A stretch of 64,000 nt of DNA from NCBI GenBank assembly GCA_025353725.1, contig JANXOF010000086.1, positions 1-64,000 on the forward strand, written 5' to 3'. The DNA comes from Polyangiaceae bacterium (lineage in GTDB: Bacteria > Myxococcota_A > Polyangia > Polyangiales > Polyangiaceae). Positions 44,698 to 53,557 of this stretch are shown one piece after another. The notes beneath the pieces were generated by a model. It saw nothing but the letters and a program-made list of their open reading frames with translations, did no database searches and was not told where the DNA came from. Made by a program: the position numbers and the translations under genes. The stretch's first letter is position 1. Each line of letters starts with the position of its first letter.

Positions 44698-47600
44698 TTA
44701 CTTTCCCAACGTGCAGCGAAGTCCGTAGCGACCTTGCGACCAGAGGGCACTCACGACGACATCCGATAGGTTGGTGACGGGCGGCGGCGCGGTTGAGGAT
44801 GTCTGTGCCGGGGAAGTGCCGTCATAAACTCCGGCGATGCGCTCGATGCATGTCCGCGACGCGCTAAGTCGCATCCGCGCGTAAGCTCCGTGGAGCGTGC
44901 CCGCGCCGTGGGGCAGGCGGATGCGCACGGTTGCCCCTGGCATCGACGCATCGACCACCCACCCTATCGCGCCGTCGCCGTCGCCGCAGCGCTCGAGCGT
45001 TCGGCCTGCGAGGTCGGCGTAGCCGAGCGATTGCGGCTCGCCGAAGGCGCCAGACGTGAGATCGACGGGCAGCGCCCATCGCGTCGCGGCGTTGCGCTCG
45101 GCCGTGGCTTGACCGTCGACGACAAGTGCGATGGCACCTCCGTCGGATCGTCGAGCGAGCCTAACGCCTGCGGGCCTTCCCGTGTCTGCAGCCGCGCGCG
45201 GGACTCGAACGAGCTCGCGTGCCACCGCTCCTTCAACCTGCCAGATCGTCGTGAACGCCTTCGCTTCGCCGGCCGAGGGTGGAGTCGCGAGGTACCAGCG
45301 ACCCGCCGTGCGCGTCACGGCGTCGATTTCGGCGAAAGGCTCGCCATCGGCGCGCCGGATTTCAACAGGTGCCCGCTCAGCCTCGAGCACGATAGCAGCC
45401 ACTTCGGTACGACTCATGCGGCGTGCGATGAGTAAGGCGTGGCGGCTGTCGTCGCCGCCTGCGAGTTGGAACCACCCCGCGAAGCTTGAGCTACCGCTGC
45501 CATAAGCGGAGGTTGGCGTAGTAAGATCATGCATCCACGCCGGAGGAATCGACGCCTGGGATGCTCGGGCCTCTTTCCAGTCGGCAAAAGGGGAGAGCCA
45601 CTTTATTTGCCACCTGCCCTGCGCGTCCCAGTCCCCGCCCTTGGGTCCCCACGCGTAGACGCGCCCGAGTGTGCCGATTCGAGGGTAGCGCTCGAGCAAG
45701 TCCTGAACATCGAAAGGGAGGCCGCGTTCGGAGTCCCGAAGTGCGGGCCCAGGCCGCCCGAAAAACGATGGCAACGGTGGCAACGATGGCATTGATGCAA
45801 CACCCAAGGCGCCCGAGGTTGTCATCTTCTCGGTAGGCATGGCTTGCGTTGTGGCGTTACAGGTAAGCGAGAGAACCGGAAGCGGCAACGCACTCGGAAC
45901 TAGTGCGTGAGCGGAAACTGCCGCGATTGGGCTCTTTTTTGCGTTGCCCCAGCCGACGCGAAGCCACCCCGCGGCGAGGCACCCGATGGGACCACACGCG
46001 CGTCTCTCGACCTTCGCGAGCGGTACCAGTGGCTCGGGAAGCTCAACGCTCGCCCATGTCATTCCGCCATCTGTGGTCTCAAACCCGCGCCCAGAGGGCG
46101 TCCAGCCAAGTCCGTACCTTCCGGCGACGAAAGGTAGGCCGGCGTCGCGTATGAATCGCCCGAGCATCACCTTTCCGTCGAGGGCGATTTCGAGCCCGAG
46201 CATCACACCGCCCGCTTCGATCCACCCACCGATCACGCCGGCGCGGCGCTCCTCGAAACCGTCGAGCCACACGCCGAGGCGGATCATGCGAGCCAGGTCA
46301 CTTGTGAGGGCTGGCCATACGAGGCTTCGCGTCACGGCGCGTCCGTTGGCGAGCACCGTGAGACGGGCGGTGCTCGCCAATCCTTCAGGGGGAGAGACAA
46401 TGGCGATTCGTCCGTCGACGAGACCCACGACACGCTGCCCGCCCGCATCGCCACGCACGTTGACCTCGCGCCATACGTCGTCGATACCGAAAACGCAGAA
46501 GGGATGCGGTTCGCGTGAGGGGACGCTCGTCGAGCTGGCTTCGTAAGGCGCGCGGGGCCTTTCGTCTCCGCACGAACCGCGCACCGCGAGCGTTCCGTTC
46601 GCGCCTGACGTGACGACGCGCGGAGTGTCGAATCGTTTCACTTCCCGCAAGGGACGGACGTTCGAATCATAGGCATAGATCACGGTAGGGCCGCGTGGAT
46701 CCCCGCAAACGAAGCCAAACGCACTGGCATCTCGTAGGCGCGCCAACGAGACGGGATGGCAGCGTGCGGGCGCCATGGGAAAAGCGTGCTCGTCCGTCGT
46801 GAGCAGTGCGCCGTCCGACAAACGTACTTGCGCGACGGCGCCGTCGCGCGCGACGAGCGCAGTTCCGTCGGTCCAAGGCCAGCCGTCCTCGAGGGCAGCC
46901 ACGAAAGGGCGCGTACCGAAAACGCGTCGCGCGGACCTTCGCTCTATGTTTTCGTGCTCTCGGTCGGTGGGGGCGTTCGCGCCAGTCGCGTCTGGGGAGG
47001 CCACAGCGATGGAAGGCGTCAGTCCGCCTGGCGTAAATCCCCACGGAAATCCTCCCGGTAGATACGTCCGCGGTGCCGTGGGAGATGTAGGCAACAGTGT
47101 CCCTTTTGCCTCGCGGGGCGGAGTCGCGAGGCGCGTGACCGAGGTGCCGTCATGTAGCTCGAACCAGGCGGGTGTCCTCCCGTGTTCGAGTCCGCCGATG
47201 GCGATGGACCGGCCGCTCACCACGAGCTGTTTCGGCTCGATGGCGAGGTCGAGCGAACGCCAGGTCGCGCCTGCGTCCTCCGTTACGACCACGCCTCGCA
47301 GGTCGGTGAGGGCGGCCGCTCGCCATCCGTCGACAGCGGCGAACGAGGCAACAAAGGGACTCGCCGGCCACGGTCCGAGATCGAGCGCTTCGCCCGTTCT
47401 TCCGTCGATAGCCGAATAAGCGTTTTGCGAACGCACGTACACGCGGTCGAGGCCGGGGAAAACGGCTTGAACGCCCTGCGGGAACGAAACGATGGGCCTC
47501 GTGGTGTCGAGCCAGTGTTCGGCCCGCCAGATCAGCGCGCCAACAACAAAAAGGAACCCGCCGCCAAGGCGCGCCGGTAGCGCCACCGTCAGCTGAGGGG

Positions 47601-47928
47601 TCTGCGAGAAGCGTTCGTCGGCGGACGCGAGCGCACCGTCGCGTTTGGCGACGAGGCGGAGTCCGGCGGTGAGGACTCGAAGGCTGCCGTCGGGCTCCGC
47701 GCCCAAGGCCTGGCTCTCGTCTACGCTCTCGGGAAATAGGCTTGGCCCGGGCGCGACTAACGCGCGGACTTTTCGCGTTTCGTCCGGCCGCACCAGCTCC
47801 GCATTTGGCCTCGACTCTTTTGAGGGTGAGTCCGAGCTGTTCGCCGGCGTCTTCGTGGGCGGATTCGACGGTGCTTGCCTTACACATGCCGCAAGCACGG
47901 CGAGCGGTAGGACTCGCGACGCGCGCAT
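44698..47928 (-). CDS. Very large lipoprotein with Asp-box (BNR) repeats
   Basis: A 1076-residue exported protein. The signal peptide ends in LAAC (Cys15), then a Pro/Thr/Ser linker. The remainder is beta-rich and propeller-like. Asp-box motifs include TEDAGATWRSLDL near residue 210 and TTDGGMTWASVELPEP further on, as in sialidase/sortilin-type propellers. The catalytic Arg triad of sialidases is not evident, so it is more likely a surface-binding or scaffold protein. The C-terminus contains SRTCIERIAGVYDG and ends LRCTLGK. It is divergent from asd. Function unknown. Confidence 0.82.
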   Translation of the reverse strand: MRASRVLPLAVLAACVRQAPSNPPTKTPANSSDSPSKESRPNAELVRPDETRKVRALVAPGPSLFPESVDESQALGAEPDGSLRVLTAGLRLVAKRDGALASADERFSQTPQLTVALPARLGGGFLFVVGALIWRAEHWLDTTRPIVSFPQGVQAVFPGLDRVYVRSQNAYSAIDGRTGEALDLGPWPASPFVASFAAVDGWRAAALTDLRGVVVTEDAGATWRSLDLAIEPKQLVVSGRSIAIGGLEHGRTPAWFELHDGTSVTRLATPPREAKGTLLPTSPTAPRTYLPGGFPWGFTPGGLTPSIAVASPDATGANAPTDREHENIERRSARRVFGTRPFVAALEDGWPWTDGTALVARDGAVAQVRLSDGALLTTDEHAFPMAPARCHPVSLARLRDASAFGFVCGDPRGPTVIYAYDSNVRPLREVKRFDTPRVVTSGANGTLAVRGSCGDERPRAPYEASSTSVPSREPHPFCVFGIDDVWREVNVRGDAGGQRVVGLVDGRIAIVSPPEGLASTARLTVLANGRAVTRSLVWPALTSDLARMIRLGVWLDGFEERRAGVIGGWIEAGGVMLGLEIALDGKVMLGRFIRDAGLPFVAGRYGLGWTPSGRGFETTDGGMTWASVELPEPLVPLAKVERRACGPIGCLAAGWLRVGWGNAKKSPIAAVSAHALVPSALPLPVLSLTCNATTQAMPTEKMTTSGALGVASMPSLPPLPSFFGRPGPALRDSERGLPFDVQDLLERYPRIGTLGRVYAWGPKGGDWDAQGRWQIKWLSPFADWKEARASQASIPPAWMHDLTTPTSAYGSGSSSFAGWFQLAGGDDSRHALLIARRMSRTEVAAIVLEAERAPVEIRRADGEPFAEIDAVTRTAGRWYLATPPSAGEAKAFTTIWQVEGAVARELVRVPRAAADTGRPAGVRLARRSDGGAIALVVDGQATAERNAATRWALPVDLTSGAFGEPQSLGYADLAGRTLERCGDGDGAIGWVVDASMPGATVRIRLPHGAGTLHGAYARMRLSASRTCIERIAGVYDGTSPAQTSSTAPPPVTNLSDVVVSALWSQGRYGLRCTLGK

Positions 47929-48005
47929 GGTCTCGCCAAACTTATCACTGAATTTCGAAGCACGTACCCTCTACGCAGTGCGAGGAGGCGCTAGTGTGGC
48001 GACCC

Positions 48006-49052
48006 ATGTCGAACGGGATGTCGAGTGCGAAAACCTTCGTGGTGGCGGTTGTCGGAGCGACGGGGGCCGTGGGGCGCGAAATGGTCCGAACCCTCGAACG
48101 CCGGCGCTTCCCCGTGTCACGCCTGGTCGCGCTCGCGAGTAAGCGGAGCGCGGGTCAAACCATCCCGTGGCATAACACCGAGTTGACGATTGAGGAGCTC
48201 GGCCCGACGTCGTTCGCGGGCGTCGATATCGCTCTCTTCAGTGCAGGCGGAAGCGTCTCGCGCGATTATGGGCCCATTGCCGCGAACGCAGGTGCCGTGG
48301 TGATCGACAACTCGAGCGCCTGGCGGATGGACCCGGCCTGCCCCCTCGTGGTTCCTGAGGTCAATATGGCCGCGGCGGACGTCAGGCCAAAAGGGATTGT
48401 TGCGAATCCGAATTGTTCCACCATTCAGATGGTGGTTGCGCTCAAGCCTTTGCACGACGCGGCGCGCATCAAACACATCATCGTCTCGACCTACCAAGCC
48501 ACGAGCGGGAAGGGACACGCCGCGGTCGAAGACTTGCTCGCTCAATCGCGCGCAGTGCTCGGTGGCATGCCCGTCGAGCCCGACGTGTTCCCGGGTCAAA
48601 TCGCGTTCAATGTGTTGAGCGATTGGAAGGCGGGCGAAGGCGACTACTCCGAAGAAGAGTGGAAGATGGTTCACGAGACGAGAAAAATTATGGGCGACGC
48701 CTCGATCGGCGTTTCACCTACAACCGTCCGCGTCCCAGTCGTCAACGGACACGCCGAGTCGATTCACGTGCAATTTCATCGTCCTATGACGGCCAGCGAG
48801 GCTAAGAGTCTGCTTCGCGGCGCCGAGGGGGTGGTCTTGATGGACGACACGTACGCGCCTGGCGTCCACCCGCAGCCCGCCCACGCCACAGGTACGGACG
48901 CGGTCTATGTAGGACGCGTCCGCGACGACCTTGCGGTGCCCGGCGCCCTCAACCTTTTCGTTGTCGCGGACAACCTTCGCAAAGGAGCCGCCCTGAACGC
49001 CGTTCAGATTGCAGAGCGGCTCTTCACGTCCTCTGTCGAACGTCGCACCTAG
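48006..49052 (+). CDS. asd: Aspartate-semialdehyde dehydrogenase
   Basis: A 348-residue NADPH-dependent enzyme that reduces aspartyl-4-phosphate to aspartate 4-semialdehyde, the branch point to lysine/diaminopimelate, methionine and threonine. The nucleotide-binding motif is VVGATGAVGREM. The catalytic Cys137 is in NPNCSTIQMV, and GHAESIHVQFHRP contains the conserved His. Length is typical. Starts at ATG 48006 and ATG 48018 are both possible and differ by four residues; an upstream GTG at 47994 is less likely. It shares a 77-base divergent spacer with the Asp-box lipoprotein gene and is not in an operon with other lysine genes. Confidence 0.95.
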   Translation: MSNGMSSAKTFVVAVVGATGAVGREMVRTLERRRFPVSRLVALASKRSAGQTIPWHNTELTIEELGPTSFAGVDIALFSAGGSVSRDYGPIAANAGAVVIDNSSAWRMDPACPLVVPEVNMAAADVRPKGIVANPNCSTIQMVVALKPLHDAARIKHIIVSTYQATSGKGHAAVEDLLAQSRAVLGGMPVEPDVFPGQIAFNVLSDWKAGEGDYSEEEWKMVHETRKIMGDASIGVSPTTVRVPVVNGHAESIHVQFHRPMTASEAKSLLRGAEGVVLMDDTYAPGVHPQPAHATGTDAVYVGRVRDDLAVPGALNLFVVADNLRKGAALNAVQIAERLFTSSVERRT

Positions 49053-49055
49053 CGC

Positions 49056-50279
49056 CTAGCTCGCGATTTCTCGAACACCCTCGAGAAGCACATCGATCTC
49101 TTCGGTCGTGTTGAAAAGGTGCGGACTTGCGCGCACGGTGCCAGGCAACTGCGCGCGGGCGTGAAGGACGTGCGTACAGTGAAAGCCTGCCGAGACGCAC
49201 ACGCCGAACATGTCGCAGAGCGCGCGTGCGACGCTTTCCTGGGTCATCGACGGCGCGTCGACGACAAACGTGGCGAGGGCTATCCGCTCTTCCGGGGGTA
49301 AGCGCTTCGCAAGGACGCGCACGCCGCGGATGTCGGAAAGACCGTCGAACAGGTACTTGCTCATCGCGAGATCGTGTTCGCGGATAGCGCCCATGCCGAT
49401 TCCGCGCATCCACTTTACCGCGGCGCCGAAGCCGATCGTCGCCTCGATGGCGGGGGTGCCTGCCTCAAACTTGAACGGAGCGTCACGCGGGATAAAGCCT
49501 CCGACGTCGAGGTCGTTGTTGAGGGAAACCATGCCGCCGCCGACTTGGTAGAGCGGACACTTCGCGAGAAATTCTTTTTTTGACCAGAGGATCCCGACGC
49601 CGGAAGGTCCGAAGGCTTTGTGGCTCGAGGCCGCGAGAAAATCGACACCGAGTTTCGCGATATCCAACGGGAGGTGAGAAATCGACTGCGCGGCATCAAG
49701 GAGCACCGGCACGCCGCGCGCCTTCGCGATGCGGACGACTTCTTCGACGGGGGCAATGGCGCCCGTCACGTTCGAGACATGACCAATCGAGACGAGCTTG
49801 GTCTTCGAGGTGATGAGCTTTTCGATGAGCTCCCAGCGCGGCAACCCGTCTTCGTCGATCGGCACGGGAACAGGTTTGCCGTGGAGCCGCCAAGGGATCC
49901 AGTTCGCGTGATGCTCACTCGCAGGAAAGACCACTTCGTCTTCCGGGCCGAGCTCGAGTCCGTTAGCGACAAAATTGATGGCTTCCGTGGTACCGCGCAC
50001 GAGGACGATCTCGCTCGGATTGGCTCCGATGAGCGCGCCTACCTCGCGACGCGCGTCGTCGAAAAGGCGGGTTGCCTCTTCGCCGAGGGAATGCACGCCG
50101 CGGTGCACGTTGGCGGTCGAACGCTCGTAGTACCCCACCACGGCGTCGATGACCTGCCGAGGCTTCGGCGTTGTGGACGCGTTATCGAGAAAAATGAGCG
50201 GGCGGCCCGAAAGCTCGCGCGCGAGCAGCGGGATCTGTGGGCGTACGCTCGCCGCGTGGCGATCGATCAACTCCTTCAT
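49056..50279 (-). CDS. Cysteine desulfurase (SufS type, PLP-dependent)
   Basis: A 407-residue group II cysteine desulfurase-like enzyme. It removes sulfur from cysteine as a persulfide for Fe-S clusters or thio-products. NVHRGVH and the GTTEAIN segment are typical; the PLP Lys221 is in SSHKAFGPSG and the persulfide Cys368 in AGFHC. The C-terminus has TVRASPHLFNTTEEID, a SufS hallmark. No sufB, sufC, sufD, sufE or sufU is adjacent. Instead the start overlaps the stop of a PaaK-like gene by 4 bases, implying a shared job. It converges with asd, 3 bases apart. Confidence 0.93.
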   Translation of the reverse strand: MKELIDRHAASVRPQIPLLARELSGRPLIFLDNASTTPKPRQVIDAVVGYYERSTANVHRGVHSLGEEATRLFDDARREVGALIGANPSEIVLVRGTTEAINFVANGLELGPEDEVVFPASEHHANWIPWRLHGKPVPVPIDEDGLPRWELIEKLITSKTKLVSIGHVSNVTGAIAPVEEVVRIAKARGVPVLLDAAQSISHLPLDIAKLGVDFLAASSHKAFGPSGVGILWSKKEFLAKCPLYQVGGGMVSLNNDLDVGGFIPRDAPFKFEAGTPAIEATIGFGAAVKWMRGIGMGAIREHDLAMSKYLFDGLSDIRGVRVLAKRLPPEERIALATFVVDAPSMTQESVARALCDMFGVCVSAGFHCTHVLHARAQLPGTVRASPHLFNTTEEIDVLLEGVREIAS

Positions 50280-51613
50280 CGTTCAGCTCCCTCGAATCGT
50301 TCGTAGCTCGTACCCAAACCCTCGCGTCGCGAAACTCTGTACTTCCCATTCGGCTCGACGGCGATAGCGGTCGCCTGTCGCGCGGTGAGGGTCATCCCCA
50401 CCAAAAGTGGAGCGAGAGCCGCTTTCACGGCCTCGAGCGACCCTTCGACGACCTCGACGCTCACGCTCTGCGCGTCGGTCTGCACCACCTGATAAGCCCG
50501 CGGTGACGCCTCAGTGAGGGCTCGGTCGACGGCTCCCGGCGTAACAAGTGCGCCGTCGGGCCGAAGCAGCGCGTCGGCTAGTTTGCCCTCGACGCTAACG
50601 ATGGGCGATACGGTCGTGAATCGTGAGGGGGCGCGCGCGACTTGCACCAGGTCTCCGAGCACGTAACGAACAAGCGGCTGGACCTCGCGGTCGAGCGTCG
50701 TGACGACCACGAGGGCCACATCGACGGCGCCCGGCGTCGGCACGCTGGCGCGAAGAAACTCGATGTGGGTCGTGAAAGGTGCATGATGCAACAGCTTGTC
50801 CTCGCCCTCGACGAAAAGGACGCCTGCCTCGCGAGCCCCGTAAATTTGGACTGTTTCGGCCGTCGGGCAAACCGCTTTGAGGCCCGCGCGGTGAGCGGTG
50901 GTCGTGAGGCCGCGCGTGAGGCCCACGAAACCACGGACGTCGAGAGACCTCCGCTGGGCGCTCGCGTGCCGCGCGAGGACGTCAAGGTAGAACGGATCCG
51001 CGAGCAACCCGACGGTCGCGTGGCGTGCCAGCTCGTCGAGCATCCGTGTCATGACCGGCTCGGACCAAAACGTCGGGTCCTGTCTCGAGTTCAAGTGAAG
51101 GCGGTTCCCCTCCAGACGCTCTTCGAATTCGGGATCGCCCGACCCACATGAGCCCGTTCCGCGTTCGGGTATCCAAAGTACGGCCTCACGGTAGGCCCCG
51201 AACGCGCCGTCAAGCGCGGCCGCGGCTGTCTTGTTCATGCGAAGCGCGCGTGCCTCTTGGGCGCGCCACCACGCGCCGTCCCAAAGAAGGCGAATTCGGT
51301 CCTCCGCAAGGCCTGTCTCGACGACTTTGAGCTTTCCCATGGCAAATTCGGCCCTCCCGTCTCGACCGTCGGGGAGCCATGCCTTGGGCAGTGTGGGCCT
51401 CACCTGGGCCGCCGTGAGGAGCGGTAACGCGGCGAGCGCGTCTTTCAGCGAAGTCGCCTCTCCAAGGGCCGGTGGTTTTACATACTTCGCGTAAAATGGA
51501 ATGCGCTGGAGGGCCTTGCGGAGGGCCTGCACCGTTCGCTCGACGTGCTCGCTATCGGGGACGGGGAGAGCTTGATTGTCATCCAGCAGCGCCATCGCGC
51601 CGTCAGATAGCAC
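50276..51613 (-). CDS. Phenylacetate-CoA ligase-like (PaaK/CapK) adenylate-forming protein
   Basis: A 445-residue member of the adenylate-forming superfamily. Core motifs seen are YGAREAG (A5-like YGxxE), RYVLGDLV (A7-like, Asp binding the ribose) and NGKYRVSRRE near the C-terminus (A10-like Lys). However, the Ser/Thr/Gly-rich phosphate loop expected near residue 100 reads ETGLAEDR instead of TSGTTGxP, so ATP binding may be altered. It is the upstream gene of a two-gene unit with the cysteine desulfurase (ATGA overlap), which suggests activation of a carboxylate coupled to sulfur transfer; that is an inference. Starts at 51613 or 51595 are possible. Confidence 0.75.
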   Translation of the reverse strand: MLSDGAMALLDDNQALPVPDSEHVERTVQALRKALQRIPFYAKYVKPPALGEATSLKDALAALPLLTAAQVRPTLPKAWLPDGRDGRAEFAMGKLKVVETGLAEDRIRLLWDGAWWRAQEARALRMNKTAAAALDGAFGAYREAVLWIPERGTGSCGSGDPEFEERLEGNRLHLNSRQDPTFWSEPVMTRMLDELARHATVGLLADPFYLDVLARHASAQRRSLDVRGFVGLTRGLTTTAHRAGLKAVCPTAETVQIYGAREAGVLFVEGEDKLLHHAPFTTHIEFLRASVPTPGAVDVALVVVTTLDREVQPLVRYVLGDLVQVARAPSRFTTVSPIVSVEGKLADALLRPDGALVTPGAVDRALTEASPRAYQVVQTDAQSVSVEVVEGSLEAVKAALAPLLVGMTLTARQATAIAVEPNGKYRVSRREGLGTSYERFEGAER

Positions 51614-51669
51614 AGGCGCAGAGACGCGTGCGACACGGGCAACCGCGCTTTGCTAGGCTGCCTCTCGCG

Positions 51670-53040
51670 ATGCCATGGCACCTCGATTCCTGGAAAGACA
51701 AGCCCCTTGCCCAAGAGGTCGCCTACGACGACCCCGCTGCCGTTGCGAGCGTGGTCGCAAAGCTCTCGCAGCTACCGCCTCTCGTGACGTCGTGGGAGGT
51801 GGAGCGGCTCAAAGCCTCGATCGCCGAGGCTCAGGCCGGGAAGCGCTTTGTGCTCCAAGGGGGGGACTGCGCCGAGACCTTGCTCGATTGCCAACCGGGC
51901 ATCATCGCCAACAAGCTCAAGATCCTCCTGCAGATGTCGATGGTGCTCGTGCACGCCGGGAAAAAGCCCGTTGTTCGCATTGGTCGCCTTGCGGGCCAGT
52001 ATGCGAAGCCGCGGTCGAAGCCGACCGAGGAGCGTGACGGGGTCTCGTTGCCTAGCTACTTCGGCGACCTCGTCAATCAGCCAGAGTTTACCGCGGATGC
52101 CCGCCGTGCGCACCCCCGCGCGCTGCTCGACGCCTACAGCCATGCGGCGCTTACGCTCAACTTCGTGCGGTCGCTCACGGCCGCGGGGTTCGCCGACCTT
52201 CATCACCCTGAGTATTGGGATCTCGGGTTTTTCTCGCGCTCCGGGCTGACGCGCGAGTTGCGTGACGAATACATGCAAACCACGGAGCGACTCTCTGAGG
52301 CCCTTCGCTTCATGGAGGCGTTGGGTGAGACGACGGTTGACGAGCTTTCTCGCGTCGATTTCTATACGAGCCACGAGGGGCTAAACCTTCACTACGAAGC
52401 GGCTCAGACGCGTCAAGTCCCGCGGCGCGACGGTCACTACCTGTTGACCACGCACATGCCGTGGATTGGCGAGCGAACGCGCCACCTTGGCGGGGCGCAC
52501 GTCGAGTTTTTCAGGGGTATTCAAAACGTGGTCGGCGTGAAGCTGGGGCCCAAGGTCGACCCGCAGGACGCCGTCACGTTGCTCACGTGCCTCAACCCGA
52601 CCAACGAGGCCGGCAAGCTCGTGTGCATCACGCGCATGGGCGCCGCGGAGGTCGAGCGCGCACTTCCGCCGCTCGTTTCCGCTGTCACGGCGGCCGGTCT
52701 GCGCGTCCTTTGGATGTGCGACCCCATGCACGGAAATACGCAAGCGACCGCGACGGGAATCAAGACGCGTAGTTTCGATGACATCCTTCTCGAGATCGAG
52801 CGTTCGTTCGCCGTGCACGCCGACGCAAAAACACACCTCGGGGGTATCCACTTCGAGTTGACCGGGGAGGACGTGACCGAATGCATTGGGGGCGGCCTGA
52901 CGGAGGCGGACCTCGACAAGAACTACGCGAGCGTCTGCGATCCCAGATTGAACTATCGCCAAGCGCTCGAGATGGCGTTCCGGGTCGGCAGTTGGATCCG
53001 TAGAGCGTCTGCGCCAAGACAAAGCCCGACGCGCGCATAA
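51670..53040 (+). CDS. 3-deoxy-7-phosphoheptulonate (DAHP) synthase, class II
   Basis: A 456-residue enzyme that condenses phosphoenolpyruvate with erythrose 4-phosphate, the first step of the shikimate route. It is of the plant-type class II group: MPWHLDSWKDKPLAQEV at the N-terminus, VLQGGDCAETL with the metal Cys, GRLAGQYAKPRS, THMPWIGERTR, VGVKLGPK, DPMHGNT with the metal His, GGIHFELTGEDVTEC, and NYASVCDPRLN. The ATG at 51670 is the natural start although the frame is open upstream. Length is full. It is divergent from the PaaK-like/desulfurase pair with 56 bases between starts. Class II enzymes serve both as housekeeping and in secondary metabolism. Confidence 0.95.
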   Translation: MPWHLDSWKDKPLAQEVAYDDPAAVASVVAKLSQLPPLVTSWEVERLKASIAEAQAGKRFVLQGGDCAETLLDCQPGIIANKLKILLQMSMVLVHAGKKPVVRIGRLAGQYAKPRSKPTEERDGVSLPSYFGDLVNQPEFTADARRAHPRALLDAYSHAALTLNFVRSLTAAGFADLHHPEYWDLGFFSRSGLTRELRDEYMQTTERLSEALRFMEALGETTVDELSRVDFYTSHEGLNLHYEAAQTRQVPRRDGHYLLTTHMPWIGERTRHLGGAHVEFFRGIQNVVGVKLGPKVDPQDAVTLLTCLNPTNEAGKLVCITRMGAAEVERALPPLVSAVTAAGLRVLWMCDPMHGNTQATATGIKTRSFDDILLEIERSFAVHADAKTHLGGIHFELTGEDVTECIGGGLTEADLDKNYASVCDPRLNYRQALEMAFRVGSWIRRASAPRQSPTRA

Positions 53041-53085
53041 CGGCGCGGCCGAGCTCGTGTCCGAGACGCGGGCGTGGCACGCTGG

Positions 53086-53121
53086 GTGTCGCTTTAAAAC
53101 GACACACTCGGCCTTGCCGAG
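53086..53121 (+). other. Two consecutive hairpins after DAHP synthase gene
   Basis: GTGTCG-CTTTAAAA-CGACAC (53086-53105) and CTCGGC-CTT-GCCGAG (53107-53121) are perfect 6-bp stems placed head to tail between the DAHP synthase stop and the next start. They may terminate the first transcript or control the second. No T-run follows either stem. Confidence 0.4.
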
Positions 53122-53145
53122 GCGAGGGGAGCGTTGTAGCGAAGG

Positions 53146-53469
53146 GTGACAAAGCGCGTGAAGCAAATGATGAGCATCGAAGGTCGCATAGGCAGTCCCA
53201 TGAGTTGGCCGCAGATCCGCCAAAGCGGCGCATACCGAGGGCGTTGGGTCGCGCTCGATAACTGCAAGTACGACGGCCGTACGGCTCAGCCCCTTGAAGG
53301 CACCATCGTCGACGCTGACGATGACCTTGCGGAGCTCTGCACACGCATTCGCCAGAGCGACAACAAGCACTGCGCCATTCTCTTTTGCGACGAGGCTGAA
53401 GACGAGACATCGCCGCCGTCGTCGGTGCGCCGACCCTCGACCGCGCCCATTACCCCCGCGCAGCACTAG
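53146..53469 (+). CDS. Hypothetical small protein (107 aa)
   Basis: A soluble protein of 107 residues starting at GTG 53146; ATGs at 53167 and 53170 are alternatives. The ordered core runs from about WPQIRQSGAYRGRWVALDNCKYD to NKHCAILFCDEAED, a small alpha/beta unit that looks like a real fold, with three Cys. The last 20 residues are Pro/Ser-rich. I recognise no named family. It follows DAHP synthase by 105 bases, with two hairpins between, and may or may not be cotranscribed. Confidence 0.65.
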   Translation: MTKRVKQMMSIEGRIGSPMSWPQIRQSGAYRGRWVALDNCKYDGRTAQPLEGTIVDADDDLAELCTRIRQSDNKHCAILFCDEAEDETSPPSSVRRPSTAPITPAQH

Positions 53470-53557
53470 GGCCTGTCCCCAATCTCGCGACTGCAGCTCA
53501 TTGGAGAAGCCGAGCATCGGACGGGCAAAGCCATGATCGTCCGCGTCGTGTCGAGCT

